This document shows positions 42,655 through 52,153 of a stretch of 52,874 bases of DNA, in pieces; within the stretch, counting starts at the first letter, position 1, and each line of letters opens with the position of its first letter. The position numbers and the translations under genes are program-made. The stretch comes from Candidatus Tayloriibacteriota bacterium (GTDB lineage: Bacteria > Patescibacteriota > Minisyncoccia > Phycocordibacterales > CAIZLB01): contig VEQN01000005.1 of NCBI GenBank assembly GCA_018883165.1, forward strand, positions 1 through 52,874. Reading direction: 5' to 3'. Below the pieces are notes generated by a model that searched no databases, was not told the DNA's origin, and saw only the letters and a program-made list of their open reading frames with translations.

Positions 42655-43197
42655 ATGAAAGTATCCCTCATTGCAGCACTCACACTTGATGGTTTCATCG
42701 CGAGACATTCTAGCGAATTTGCATCTTGGACAAGCAAAGAAGATAAGAGACGTTTTGTATCAAAGACAAAAACAGCTGGCGTTATAATACTTGGATCAAA
42801 AACTTTTGATACTTTTCCCAAGCCCTTGCCCGACAGGTTACACATAATACATACAAGGGATGTTTCTGAGTACACAAAGAAGATTTTGGGGAAATTTAGC
42901 TGGGATACATTACCAGAAAACATATTAATAACATCCAAGGAACCGGAGGATGTGCTGGAAGATTTGGAGAAACGAGGTTTTTCAGAGGTATTCATTTGTG
43001 GAGGCTCACAGATATATTCTCTATACCTCAATGCCAATCTAATTAACTACCTGTACCTCACGATTGAACCTGTACTTTTTGGTTCTGGTATTTCCCTTTT
43101 TAATTCTGAATGTGACTTTAAACTGAGACTCATATCCGAGGAGAGAACAGAATTAGGAACCCTTCTTTTGGAGCATGAGATACTCCAAAATAGCTAA
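42655..43197 (+). CDS. Dihydrofolate reductase family protein (RibD C-terminal-like)
   Basis: MKVSLIAALTLDGFIAR...GVIILGSKTFDTF...VFICGGSQIYSLYL; 5 nt after thyA. Confidence 0.85.
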   Translation: MKVSLIAALTLDGFIARHSSEFASWTSKEDKRRFVSKTKTAGVIILGSKTFDTFPKPLPDRLHIIHTRDVSEYTKKILGKFSWDTLPENILITSKEPEDVLEDLEKRGFSEVFICGGSQIYSLYLNANLINYLYLTIEPVLFGSGISLFNSECDFKLRLISEERTELGTLLLEHEILQNS

Positions 43198-43256
43198 TGC
43201 AGCCTAGTTTTTTTGGCTATTGTTTTTAGACATACAGAGGTATACACTTTGGATAT

Positions 43257-43754
43257 ATGAAAAAGAGTAAAAAGGATTCTAGACCAACCTGGGACGAATA
43301 CTTCATGTCACTTGCAGATGTTGTAGGTCAGCGTGGAACATGTGATCGAGGTAAGTCTGGCTGCGTCATCATGAAAGACAAAAGAATTCTGACGACCGGA
43401 TATGTTGGTGCGCCCATGGGGCTTCCCCACTGTGATGAAGCTGGGCATGAAATGCACAAAGTTACTCACGAAGACGGTACTGAATCAATGCACTGCATCA
43501 GAACGGTACATGCAGAGCAAAATGCAATTGTACAAGCAGCAAGGATTGGAATATCACTCGAGGGTTCAACTCTGTATTGCAAAATGACACCATGTTACGT
43601 ATGTGCAAAGTTAATCATAAACTCAGGGATTGTACGAGTGGTTGCATCTAAAGACTATCATGCAGCAAAGCAGACCAAGCGAGTGTTTAAGCAGGCGAAA
43701 ATAAAGCTTGAAATACTAAACAAAGAAGTAGAGACGTACGCAAATATGAAATAA
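43257..43754 (+). CDS. dCMP deaminase (ComEB-like)
   Basis: HAEQNAIVQAARIG...TPCYVCAKLIINSGI zinc-deaminase motifs. Confidence 0.93.
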   Translation: MKKSKKDSRPTWDEYFMSLADVVGQRGTCDRGKSGCVIMKDKRILTTGYVGAPMGLPHCDEAGHEMHKVTHEDGTESMHCIRTVHAEQNAIVQAARIGISLEGSTLYCKMTPCYVCAKLIINSGIVRVVASKDYHAAKQTKRVFKQAKIKLEILNKEVETYANMK

Positions 43755-43758
43755 ATAT

Positions 43759-44196
43759 ATGAAAGAAAAAATAAAACTCAAGATTAAACGACTACATCCG
43801 AATGCAAAATTGCCGAGCTACGCCCATCACGGTGATGCAGGTTTTGATTTGTTCGTACCAGAAAGTGTGACCATGGAACCAGGTGACCGAAAGACCATCC
43901 CTCTTGGTGTAGCCATGGAAATCCCTGACGGATATGTCGGATTGATGTTTGATAAAAGTAGCCTGTCACATAAACACGGGTTGAAAACTTTTGGTAACGT
44001 CATCGACTCTGGATACCGAGGTGAAATTCACGCAGGTCTCATGAATCAATCAAAGAATACATATACCCTTGAAGCCGGTCAGAAGATTATTCAAATGCTT
44101 ATCATTCCAGTTGAGACAGTTGATATTGAAGAAACCGACATTTTAAATGAATCAGATAGAGGGACTGGAGGTTTTGGTAGCACAGGTAAAAATTAA
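43759..44196 (+). CDS. dut: dUTP diphosphatase
   Basis: HGDAGFDLFVPE, GYRGEIHAGLMN, RGTGGFGSTGK. Confidence 0.96.
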   Translation: MKEKIKLKIKRLHPNAKLPSYAHHGDAGFDLFVPESVTMEPGDRKTIPLGVAMEIPDGYVGLMFDKSSLSHKHGLKTFGNVIDSGYRGEIHAGLMNQSKNTYTLEAGQKIIQMLIIPVETVDIEETDILNESDRGTGGFGSTGKN

Positions 44197-44206
44197 TACG
44201 GGCACA

Positions 44207-44241
44207 AATAAAAAACCACCCGGTTGGGTGGTTTTTTATTT
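44207..44241. terminator. Bidirectional terminator (dut / rplK)
   Basis: 'aaaaaaccacccggttgggtggtttttt'. Confidence 0.9.
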
Positions 44242-44254
44242 TATCCCAGAGTGA

Positions 44255-44680
44255 TTATCCAATTACTTCGATTCCGAGTGATCGACATGTACCTTCAATC
44301 ATTTTCATTGCACCTTCAATGTCTTTTGCATTGAGATCAGGCATCTTCTTTTCAGCGATTTCTCGAACCTGAGCTCGTGTAATCTTACCTACTTTCTTTG
44401 TATTCGGAGTTCCTGAACCCGACTCAAGATTGATTGCCTTCTTGATGAGGTTTGCTGCTGGTGGAGTCTTTAGGATGAAATCGTATGATCGATCTTCATA
44501 TACGCTGATTACTGTTGGGATAACATCACCGGCCATTTTAGCTGTTGCATCGTTGAACTTCTTTACGAATTCACCGATGTTAATACCAGCCTGTCCAAGT
44601 GCAGGACCGATTGGTGGAGCGGGAGTTGCTTTAGCTGCAGGAATCTGGAGCTTAAGCTGTTTAATGATTTTCTTTGCCAT
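44255..44680 (-). CDS. rplK: 50S ribosomal protein L11
   Basis: [34 protein letters not shown]...[10 protein letters not shown]. Confidence 0.98.
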   Translation of the reverse strand: MAKKIIKQLKLQIPAAKATPAPPIGPALGQAGINIGEFVKKFNDATAKMAGDVIPTVISVYEDRSYDFILKTPPAANLIKKAINLESGSGTPNTKKVGKITRAQVREIAEKKMPDLNAKDIEGAMKMIEGTCRSLGIEVIG

Positions 44681-44782
44681 AAATTTGTTTGTGTATATAA
44701 CTTATATTTAAATATCCTTAAATTTATGGCCATATCTTCAGTAGAAGCTCTTGAGAGACTGGCCAAGTGAGGATACTGTACC

Positions 44783-45325
44783 TTACATTCTCTTTACTTG
44801 CAAGAAGTCGAGTTCCACAGGAGTTTCTCGTCCAAACATCGATACAAGTACCTTTACCTTACCTCGATCACTATCAACCTCTGACACCTTACCTTCTAGA
44901 TCCTTGAATGGACCATCAGTAATAATAATGAGATCACCAGCTGAGAGGTCAATTGTATGCTTAATATTATCTGTACTCATTCTCTTAAAGAGTGTTTCCA
45001 CCTCATTCTTATCAAGTGGCACAGGTGTTGTACCTGAACCTACGAAACCTGTTACTCGAGGAGTGTTTCGAACCACGTACCATGAATCATCTGTTACAAT
45101 CATATCTACAAGTACGTAGCCAGGATATATTTTCTCCTCTTCCTCTACTCGCTTACCCGCCTTAATTTTAATCTTCTTCTCCGTAGGAACAATTGCATTG
45201 AAGATCTTGTCTTCCATACCTAGAGATTCGATTCGCTGTTTTAAGTTTCGAAGTACCGCATTCTCGTACCCTGCATATGTGTGTACTGCGTACCAATTTC
45301 TTTCACCTTGAACTTGTTTTGACAT
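44783..45325 (-). CDS. nusG: Transcription termination/antitermination protein NusG
   Basis: NWYAVHTYAGYENAVLRNLKQRI...PGYVLVDM...C-terminal KOW. Confidence 0.97.
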   Translation of the reverse strand: MSKQVQGERNWYAVHTYAGYENAVLRNLKQRIESLGMEDKIFNAIVPTEKKIKIKAGKRVEEEEKIYPGYVLVDMIVTDDSWYVVRNTPRVTGFVGSGTTPVPLDKNEVETLFKRMSTDNIKHTIDLSAGDLIIITDGPFKDLEGKVSEVDSDRGKVKVLVSMFGRETPVELDFLQVKRM

Positions 45326-45364
45326 ATGTAATTTAAGTTAAGTTAGTAAATATACTCCAAAGTA

Positions 45365-45556
45365 TTAGTATCCAAGTGATGGAACTACATATTTGATGAG
45401 TGAGACAAAAATTGAATCAAATACACCGAGATATGCTGATACCACGAGTGAAAGAACTATTACCACAACCGTATACTGAGTAGCCTGTTTTTTAGTTGGC
45501 CAAGTTACATGCTGCATTTCAGCCTTTGTTTCATTTATATATTGCTTTAGTCCCAT
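45365..45556 (-). CDS. secE: Preprotein translocase subunit SecE (start trimmed to M36)
   Basis: YINETKAEMQHVTWPTKKQATQYTVVVIVLSLVVSAYLGVFDSIF; upstream of nusG. Confidence 0.93.
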   Translation of the reverse strand: MGLKQYINETKAEMQHVTWPTKKQATQYTVVVIVLSLVVSAYLGVFDSIFVSLIKYVVPSLGY

Positions 45557-45692
45557 ATATGTATTCTTAAATTGATTCCTATTAATTTTTGTATTTAAAA
45601 ACACCCTTCCGGGTGCTTTCTCATATTGACCATATTCTATTACTTTTATGCATTTTGTCAATTAGGCTTGTGGGCGTATATAATATGGAGAT

Positions 45693-46436
45693 ATGCCACC
45701 AAAGCAAGGTCAAAACACCCCCCACATGTCAGTAGTGATACCTGCTTTTAATGAAGAGGATCGACTTGGGCGAACACTTACCGAGGCATCACTCTTCTTT
45801 TCTATCAAACCATACGTCACTGAAATCATAGTCGTTGATGATGGATCAAAAGACAAAACCATTAAGCTAGTGATGAAAGCATTCAACGATCGAGAGATGC
45901 GAAAATTGAAGAATATTAAACCATATTTGAAACGACATACTTTCAATCAAGGTAAAGGTGCAGCAGTTCAAACTGGCATAAAGGCGGCATCTGGTAGCCA
46001 TGTACTTATAATCGACGCCGACGGAGCTACACCAATTAGTGAATTTGATAAGCTGTACAAAGAGATCCACACACATCCAATAGTAATCGGTTCTAGAGAC
46101 ATTGGTTCTGAAGACCGCACCCTTCAAGGGATTCTTAGAAAAGTTATTGGAAAAACAGCACGGATGATCACAAAATTATTATTTAATCTACCCGTCTCTG
46201 ATACCCAATGTGGCTTTAAGATATTTGAAACTACTCTTGCTAAACAACTAGCTGAAGATCAGATAACCAAAAGGTTTGGATTTGATGTTGAATACTTAGT
46301 AAAAGCCCACAAACGAGGAGCACATATTAAAGAAGTAGGTATTAGGTGGCACGACAAAGCTGGTGGAAAAGTAGATCCAATCAAAGATTCGTTTCGTACA
46401 CTGAAGGAATTACTTAAGATTAAGAAGCATATATAA
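45693..46436 (+). CDS. Family 2 glycosyltransferase (dolichyl/polyprenyl-phosphate glycosyltransferase-like)
   Basis: MSVVIPAFNEEDRL...EIIVVDDGSKDKT...NQGKGAAVQTGI...IIDADGATP...DTQCGFKIF. Confidence 0.9.
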   Translation: MPPKQGQNTPHMSVVIPAFNEEDRLGRTLTEASLFFSIKPYVTEIIVVDDGSKDKTIKLVMKAFNDREMRKLKNIKPYLKRHTFNQGKGAAVQTGIKAASGSHVLIIDADGATPISEFDKLYKEIHTHPIVIGSRDIGSEDRTLQGILRKVIGKTARMITKLLFNLPVSDTQCGFKIFETTLAKQLAEDQITKRFGFDVEYLVKAHKRGAHIKEVGIRWHDKAGGKVDPIKDSFRTLKELLKIKKHI

Positions 46437-46467
46437 AAAGACCCACAACCCTGTGGGTCTTTTTATA
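46434..46467. terminator. Bidirectional terminator
   Basis: 'aaaaagacccacaaccctgtgggtcttttta'. Confidence 0.85.
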
Positions 46468-46484
46468 TTACTCACCTTTGTCCC

Positions 46485-47366
46485 TTATCTAATCAAGTAT
46501 GTAAGAGTAACTTCTGATTCAATCTTGTTTGTACCTGTTGGTAGTTCAGGTGCTGGCATTGCAGCTTCAGATTTCACACGAGCACTCATCATATCGTATG
46601 CTGGATAGTACCCCATTCCACCTTCGTTGAAACCAGTTACTCGAACAAGCTTCACGCCAAGCTGCTTAGCAAGCGCCTCCGCTTCGTGTCGTGCCTTGAG
46701 AATAGCTTCTTCTCGAACTTTTTTCTTAAGAGCTTCTGGTTCATCAATTGAACTTACAGGATTACTAGCTTTTGCCCCATTAGCTGCAATTTCAGCTACA
46801 AGAGTACCAACTTTTTTAGAATCATCTTTAATGTCTCTAACTTTAACCTGAAGTGTTTGTGTGGTTTCAAATCCAGTTGGTACAGATTCTGTAATTCCAC
46901 AAGGCTGTGGAGGTATAATACCAATTGAAGGTTCAGCTCTTACACTCTTCGCTGCAGGACATGGTTCATACCTTGTTCCATACTTCTCGTTTGTATAGTA
47001 GTAAGTAGTTTTAATATCATTCTCCTTAATACCAGCTTTTCTGAGTGAGGCAAGAACATTAGATTCGATTACCGCCGCTTTTGATGTTGACTCAGATTCA
47101 GTTGTTCCCTGACTGTTTATTGTAACTGTAAAAGTAGTCACATCTGGTTTTACAAACATTTCTGACCTACCTGTTACACTAATACTTCCATACTGTGCAG
47201 CTATTGATGTGTCTTCACCAATTGTTGAATATGTTTTAACTTCATTTACAGTCTTTACAAGTACAAACAAAGTTAAGACACCAATACAGATAGCTCCAAT
47301 ACCTTTAAGAAAACCATTGAGTTGTTCTGGTGTGAAATTAAAATGATGTGCGTCTTGTGGATTCAT
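46485..47366 (-). CDS. SIMPL (DUF541) domain protein, membrane anchored
   Basis: ISVTGRSEMFVKPDVTTFTVTINSQG...EEAILKARHEAEALAKQLGVKLVRVTGFNEGG. Confidence 0.85.
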   Translation of the reverse strand: MNPQDAHHFNFTPEQLNGFLKGIGAICIGVLTLFVLVKTVNEVKTYSTIGEDTSIAAQYGSISVTGRSEMFVKPDVTTFTVTINSQGTTESESTSKAAVIESNVLASLRKAGIKENDIKTTYYYTNEKYGTRYEPCPAAKSVRAEPSIGIIPPQPCGITESVPTGFETTQTLQVKVRDIKDDSKKVGTLVAEIAANGAKASNPVSSIDEPEALKKKVREEAILKARHEAEALAKQLGVKLVRVTGFNEGGMGYYPAYDMMSARVKSEAAMPAPELPTGTNKIESEVTLTYLIR

Positions 47367-47420
47367 AATATACAGACATATGTCGATTAACTAATATGTA
47401 GATATTATATCACACCTCTC

Positions 47421-48284
47421 CTATCCCTTCTTTATAATTCGTGTATATGCATCAAAAAGGTTCTGAAACAAGGATGCAACGGTCATAGGGCCAACCCCTC
47501 CCGGAACAGGTGAAATCGCATGAACAATATCTGCAACCTCATCAAAATGTACATCTCCGACCGCGACCCTCTCTGGCACTTCCTCAATTGTGATACCAAC
47601 ATCCACAACAACCTGACCCGGGCGCACATGCTGTGATCTAATTAATCGTGGCACACCAGCTGCTGCAATCAATATATCAGCGGGTGTTGTATAAAATTCT
47701 AAATTAGGTGTCTTTGAGTGACACACTGTAACTGTCGCATTTTTGTTTAAGAAGGCCATAGCTGTCGGTTTTCCAACAAGAGAAGAACGTCCCACCACAA
47801 CCACATTCCTACCTTCAATCAACACACCATTGTGTTCGAGAAGTGTAAGAATCCCTCGTGTTGTAGCAGGTACAATCCCATCTGACCTATGAACCCACAA
47901 GGCCTTAACATTCTCTGAGTGTAACCCATCAACATCTTTTAGCGGAGATATGGCCTCAACACACACCTCTCGTCGAATATGCTTTGGGACAGGCATTTGG
48001 ATAATGACACCATGTACTGAATTATCATCATTCAATGCATATATCTCTTTTAAGAGCTCATCCTCGGGTATGTTGTATGGCAGGTGAACATGTACCACCT
48101 CAACACCAATCTTCTGTCCAAACTTCTTCTTATTTTCTATGAACAACGTTGACTCTTTATTCATACCAACCTGAATAATGGCAACCTTAGGTGAAACATA
48201 CCCCTTTGAGACATAGGCATCAATGGAAGTTTTGAGCTCCGAAGCAATCTCATTTCTTAATTTTTTTCCATCGAGTAGCATCAT
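47421..48284 (-). CDS. folD: Methylenetetrahydrofolate dehydrogenase/cyclohydrolase
   Basis: HGVIIQMPVPKH, KDVDGLHSENV, VVVVGRSSLVGKPTAMAFLNKNATVTVCHSKT, ISPVPGGVGPMTVASLFQN. Confidence 0.97.
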   Translation of the reverse strand: MMLLDGKKLRNEIASELKTSIDAYVSKGYVSPKVAIIQVGMNKESTLFIENKKKFGQKIGVEVVHVHLPYNIPEDELLKEIYALNDDNSVHGVIIQMPVPKHIRREVCVEAISPLKDVDGLHSENVKALWVHRSDGIVPATTRGILTLLEHNGVLIEGRNVVVVGRSSLVGKPTAMAFLNKNATVTVCHSKTPNLEFYTTPADILIAAAGVPRLIRSQHVRPGQVVVDVGITIEEVPERVAVGDVHFDEVADIVHAISPVPGGVGPMTVASLFQNLFDAYTRIIKKG

Positions 48285-48300
48285 GAAGTGTATAGCGAAA

Positions 48301-49035
48301 CTAGTTTATAGCAAAAGAAGCTCTCACTGTCACCATCACATCTTTCTCAATACTTGATGTATCGTATGCCCCGTAGTCTGAGACTTCATTTGTACCCCTC
48401 TGCAATACTTGAACCACACCACCGGTGGCAGATTTTAGTTTTCCTACAGAACTTCCTGAAACGCTTGAGATTGATTCAGCTCGAGCACGTGCATCCTTCA
48501 ATGCATCAGAAAGGAGTTTTACTCGCACTGTCGCAAGACCAGAGTAAGAGTACTCTGGTGCCATTGCTGCAAGCATCACACCTTTTTCAATGATATCTTT
48601 TGTGTTTTTTGAAATCGCAGCGACCCGCTCTACATCATTAGATATGACAGTTACTGTCTGTCTTAATGTGTATTTCTTAAATTCAGGAGCTGGTGTCACA
48701 TTTTCATACACCTCATCCATATATATAGTAGAGATATCTAGTTTTGTTTCTTCAAATCCATTACTTACAAAAAACTTTTTGATAATCTGCAAGTCCCTAT
48801 CAAGCTGTACATACCCTTCCTTAACTGTTGTTGCGGTTACTGGTCTAGAAAAATTTACTGTCCATTTTGCTTGATCTGCTGTAATTGATTGCTTAGCAGA
48901 ACCTGTTACAGACAAAACGTTGTCCATAGTTCGTATCTTGTATGCCGCAGATGATGCGATTACAGCTGATAGTAAAAGTGACAGAGCAAGCACCAATGAT
49001 GCTGCTACGAGTGGTTGTTTAAATAAGTCTTTCAT
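48301..49035 (-). CDS. Second SIMPL (DUF541) domain protein (start trimmed to M16)
   Basis: VLSVTGSAKQSITADQAKWTVNFSRPVTA...LLSDALKDARARAESISSVSGSSVGKLKSATGG. Confidence 0.85.
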   Translation of the reverse strand: MKDLFKQPLVAASLVLALSLLLSAVIASSAAYKIRTMDNVLSVTGSAKQSITADQAKWTVNFSRPVTATTVKEGYVQLDRDLQIIKKFFVSNGFEETKLDISTIYMDEVYENVTPAPEFKKYTLRQTVTVISNDVERVAAISKNTKDIIEKGVMLAAMAPEYSYSGLATVRVKLLSDALKDARARAESISSVSGSSVGKLKSATGGVVQVLQRGTNEVSDYGAYDTSSIEKDVMVTVRASFAIN

Positions 49036-49045
49036 AACCAATAGT

Positions 49046-49831
49046 TTACCATAAGAAAAACAGAGCGTAGACAACAGCAATTATAATCCGGTAGTACCCA
49101 AACACAGCAAAGGAATTCTTTTGTATATATAGTAAGAAATACCTCACCACAACAAGGGCCACAAGAAACGCTGTGATAAACCCGGTAGCCAGTAGAGTGA
49201 GATTACCTTCACTTATAATCTCCGGATGCTTGTATATATCCAACGCACTTGCCGCAAGCATCGTTGGAATGGCTAACAAGAAAGAAAACTCTACGATTGT
49301 CTTACGTGGAATCCGCAATGTCTCTCCTCCAATAATAGTAGCAGCGGATCGAGAAACACCAGGTATCATTGCCAAGGTCTGCCAAAGGCCAATAATTACC
49401 GATTGTTTGTACGACACTTGTTTGAATATATTTCCCTCTACTACACCCACCTCATCAGCCTTGGTGTAGTATTTCTCAAACAAGATGATTGCTAGTCCTC
49501 CAACGAACAAAGAAATAACCACAACCCATGGGTTACCAAGCAGGAGTCTCTTCACAAGACCATATAGCATAAATCCAATAATCGCTGTTGGTATAAATGC
49601 CAAAAGAACCTTGAGCATTGAATGTATATCTTTAACGATTGTTTTTCGGTACAAATACACAATGGCTAATATTGCACCCAGTTGTATAATCACTTCAAAA
49701 CTTTTAGTAAACGGGTCCTTTGAGATATCCAACAGATGGCTGGTTAGAATCATGTGTCCAGTTGATGACACAGGCAAGAATTCTGTTATCCCCTCTACAA
49801 CCCCTAATATAATGGAATCAAAGATATTCAT
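49046..49831 (-). CDS. uppP: Undecaprenyl-diphosphatase
   Basis: ILGVVEGITEFLPVSSTGHMIL, WQTLAMIPGVSRSAATIIGG. Confidence 0.97.
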   Translation of the reverse strand: MNIFDSIILGVVEGITEFLPVSSTGHMILTSHLLDISKDPFTKSFEVIIQLGAILAIVYLYRKTIVKDIHSMLKVLLAFIPTAIIGFMLYGLVKRLLLGNPWVVVISLFVGGLAIILFEKYYTKADEVGVVEGNIFKQVSYKQSVIIGLWQTLAMIPGVSRSAATIIGGETLRIPRKTIVEFSFLLAIPTMLAASALDIYKHPEIISEGNLTLLATGFITAFLVALVVVRYFLLYIQKNSFAVFGYYRIIIAVVYALFFLW

Positions 49832-49833
49832 AA

Positions 49834-50376
49834 TTATTTAAAAAATAAAACTGATATTGCAAATATAATTGCGCCAACGGCAAATCCGGCAATTACATCA
49901 GTAAAGTAATGTACTCCTAGGTACACCCTACTAAGACCAACTAATATAATTAGACCTACGCATAATGAGACAAAAAGATATCTCAAAAAACGGTTCTGAA
50001 TGTGACTTTTGTATGCATGTGCAATTAATAAAAAAAATATTACTGAGATACCTGCATGTCCACTTGCAAAGGTGTACCCTGACTCAGTTATGAGTGCATG
50101 TTCTGGTCTAGGTAATTTAAAACCATACTTTAATACAAAAATACTAAAAGCTCCTGAGAGCATCGCAAATGAAAACTGTAGCAGGTGTGTATCCTTCTTT
50201 TGCAGCCACAACAAAAGCACCAATGCGACCGTATACATTGCAAGGTGCACAGGATCGAAGAAGTCACTTACATATACCATACACTTAATTCCAAAAGGAG
50301 TATGATATTCTGACAGAAACCTAAACAACCACTCGTCAAGAATTCCCAACGTATCTGAAACTGTACCTATCATCAT
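49834..50376 (-). CDS. PAP2-superfamily phosphatase
   Basis: KLPRPEHAL, TFASGHAGIS, GLSRVYLGVHYFTDVIAGFAVG. Confidence 0.95.
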   Translation of the reverse strand: MMIGTVSDTLGILDEWLFRFLSEYHTPFGIKCMVYVSDFFDPVHLAMYTVALVLLLWLQKKDTHLLQFSFAMLSGAFSIFVLKYGFKLPRPEHALITESGYTFASGHAGISVIFFLLIAHAYKSHIQNRFLRYLFVSLCVGLIILVGLSRVYLGVHYFTDVIAGFAVGAIIFAISVLFFK

Positions 50377-50427
50377 ATGATTTCAGTATACTACAAAAAA
50401 CTGGTTTTTTTCTGATATACTCTGGTC

Positions 50428-51540
50428 ATGAAATACGTGCCACTCTTACTTCTCCTAGTACTACCGACACCAACACATGCATCTGAAATGTTCATATCTC
50501 CGGGAGAAAAGACAAGAATTGAGGAAATGGTTGATAAGATCATTGAAATAAACACCAACACAAGCTCAACATCAACTAATAATAATGAGGCCAAACTTGA
50601 TGAAATCACGGGCTTAAAGATATTTGAAGAAATAGAAACCTCAACAACAACACTGACCATTCAAGCACCCATGATTAAACTATGGCAGGCATCAGGAGGT
50701 ATCCGCTCAACATTAAAGACTGGTATGAAAAGCAATGAAGTAGTCATACTCCAAGGACTACTCAGTGCATATATTCCTGATTTCAGAAACACATTCGTAT
50801 CTGGATATTTTGGAGCAAAGACAAGAGATGCGGTAAAAAAGTTTCAAAAAATGTATTCACTCCCAGAGACCGGTACGGTTGGTGCAAAAACCAGAGAAGT
50901 CATGAACTCAAAATACCTCATGGATTTATGCCCTTTCAAAAATACAACCCCGAAATTTTTTGAAAATCTAGATAGAAAAACCGCTGTTGCCATAGACTAT
51001 GTCCCTGGTGAACTTATGGTTTTACCTAAAAATATCAGAACTGCCGGTATCGTCTGCCTATCAAAAGAACCAGCCGATCATCTTTCTGAGATGGTGAAAG
51101 CTGCAAAGAAGGCAGGTCATGAACTTATCATACTCTCAGGGTATCGAAGGTATGAGGTTCAGAAACTCCTAAAAGAATGGGGTGTTAAAAATAATATTGA
51201 GGTAGAAGAACATGAAGCAATAGGTCTTGCTGAGGCTGGACACTCCGAACATCAATTAGGATCAACTGTAGACATATCGGGGAAAAGTCTCTCGTACATA
51301 GGTCCAAGCACTGCGTTTGGTAAAACACCTGAAGGTATATGGCTTCAGCAAAACTCGTATAAGTACGGCTTCATCATGAGCTATCCTAAAGGTAAGGAGA
51401 ACATTACTGGATATATATATGAACCGTGGCACTTTAGATATATTGGAAAAGATAGTGCAGAAAAGATATTTACAGAGAATATGACGATTCAAGAATACTT
51501 GAATATGACTAAAAAGACTACCGTTCAAAACGAATCATAG
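50428..51540 (+). CDS. Peptidoglycan-binding + VanY-type D-Ala-D-Ala carboxypeptidase
   Basis: Signal peptide; PG_binding_1 (GMKSNEVVILQGLLSAY...GYFGAKTRDAVKKFQ); VanY motifs SGYRRYEVQ, SEHQLGSTVDIS, EPWHFRYIG. Confidence 0.93.
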   Translation: MKYVPLLLLLVLPTPTHASEMFISPGEKTRIEEMVDKIIEINTNTSSTSTNNNEAKLDEITGLKIFEEIETSTTTLTIQAPMIKLWQASGGIRSTLKTGMKSNEVVILQGLLSAYIPDFRNTFVSGYFGAKTRDAVKKFQKMYSLPETGTVGAKTREVMNSKYLMDLCPFKNTTPKFFENLDRKTAVAIDYVPGELMVLPKNIRTAGIVCLSKEPADHLSEMVKAAKKAGHELIILSGYRRYEVQKLLKEWGVKNNIEVEEHEAIGLAEAGHSEHQLGSTVDISGKSLSYIGPSTAFGKTPEGIWLQQNSYKYGFIMSYPKGKENITGYIYEPWHFRYIGKDSAEKIFTENMTIQEYLNMTKKTTVQNES

Positions 51541-52090
51541 ACCCATCAGCTTGGAGCACAGTCAATTTCATATCATTTAGAAGAATTACCTTGTGTAACA
51601 ACACATCAACCTTCTTCCCTCCTTCATATTGATTTCTAACAATGTAGTATGAGCTTGAATTAGAAGGAGTAATGAATGAGACCGTATCTGTCGCAACTGG
51701 TTCTGACCCATATTCAAAATCATTCTTTTTCACACTGGCCCTCCAAAGACCATACCCTACCGTCTTACCGTTTCTAAACTCCACAAACGAATTATCTGTC
51801 TCAAACCGAAGCACGTACTCTGGATCTAATGGGTTCTTCCAATCTCCAAGCACATGTTGATTAATTGTTTGAAGCGCATCAGCATCTTCTTGTGTTAACA
51901 CTTTAATATCTTCAACTGCTTTACTTTGCATAGTATCAGTGACGGTTGATGTCTGGATTATTTCTTCTGCCCGATGGTTGTAGTTTCGAACTACAAGAGT
52001 TAAGAAGACAGGAAATAGTCCAAAGATAAAGAGTGCTATAAGTAGCTTAGTAGCAAAAACAAAGAAACCTGAACCCTGTTCTTTATGCAT
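51518..52090 (-). CDS. Hypothetical membrane-anchored protein
   Basis: N-terminal TM (FVFATKLLIALFIFGLFPVFLTLV) and lipocalin-like beta C-terminus. Confidence 0.6.
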   Translation of the reverse strand: MHKEQGSGFFVFATKLLIALFIFGLFPVFLTLVVRNYNHRAEEIIQTSTVTDTMQSKAVEDIKVLTQEDADALQTINQHVLGDWKNPLDPEYVLRFETDNSFVEFRNGKTVGYGLWRASVKKNDFEYGSEPVATDTVSFITPSNSSSYYIVRNQYEGGKKVDVLLHKVILLNDMKLTVLQADGSMIRFER

Positions 52091-52153
52091 ATGTATTTGA
52101 TTATAACAAAAAAGAGTCTGCTTATTTATTGCAAGAATCTTTTTTGTGTATAT

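Noticed and set aside
44700-44780. Possible tRNA or leader RNA between nusG and rplK (tggccatatcttc...gactggcca)
   Set aside because: Only a weak inverted repeat; no cloverleaf or known leader motif could be supported.
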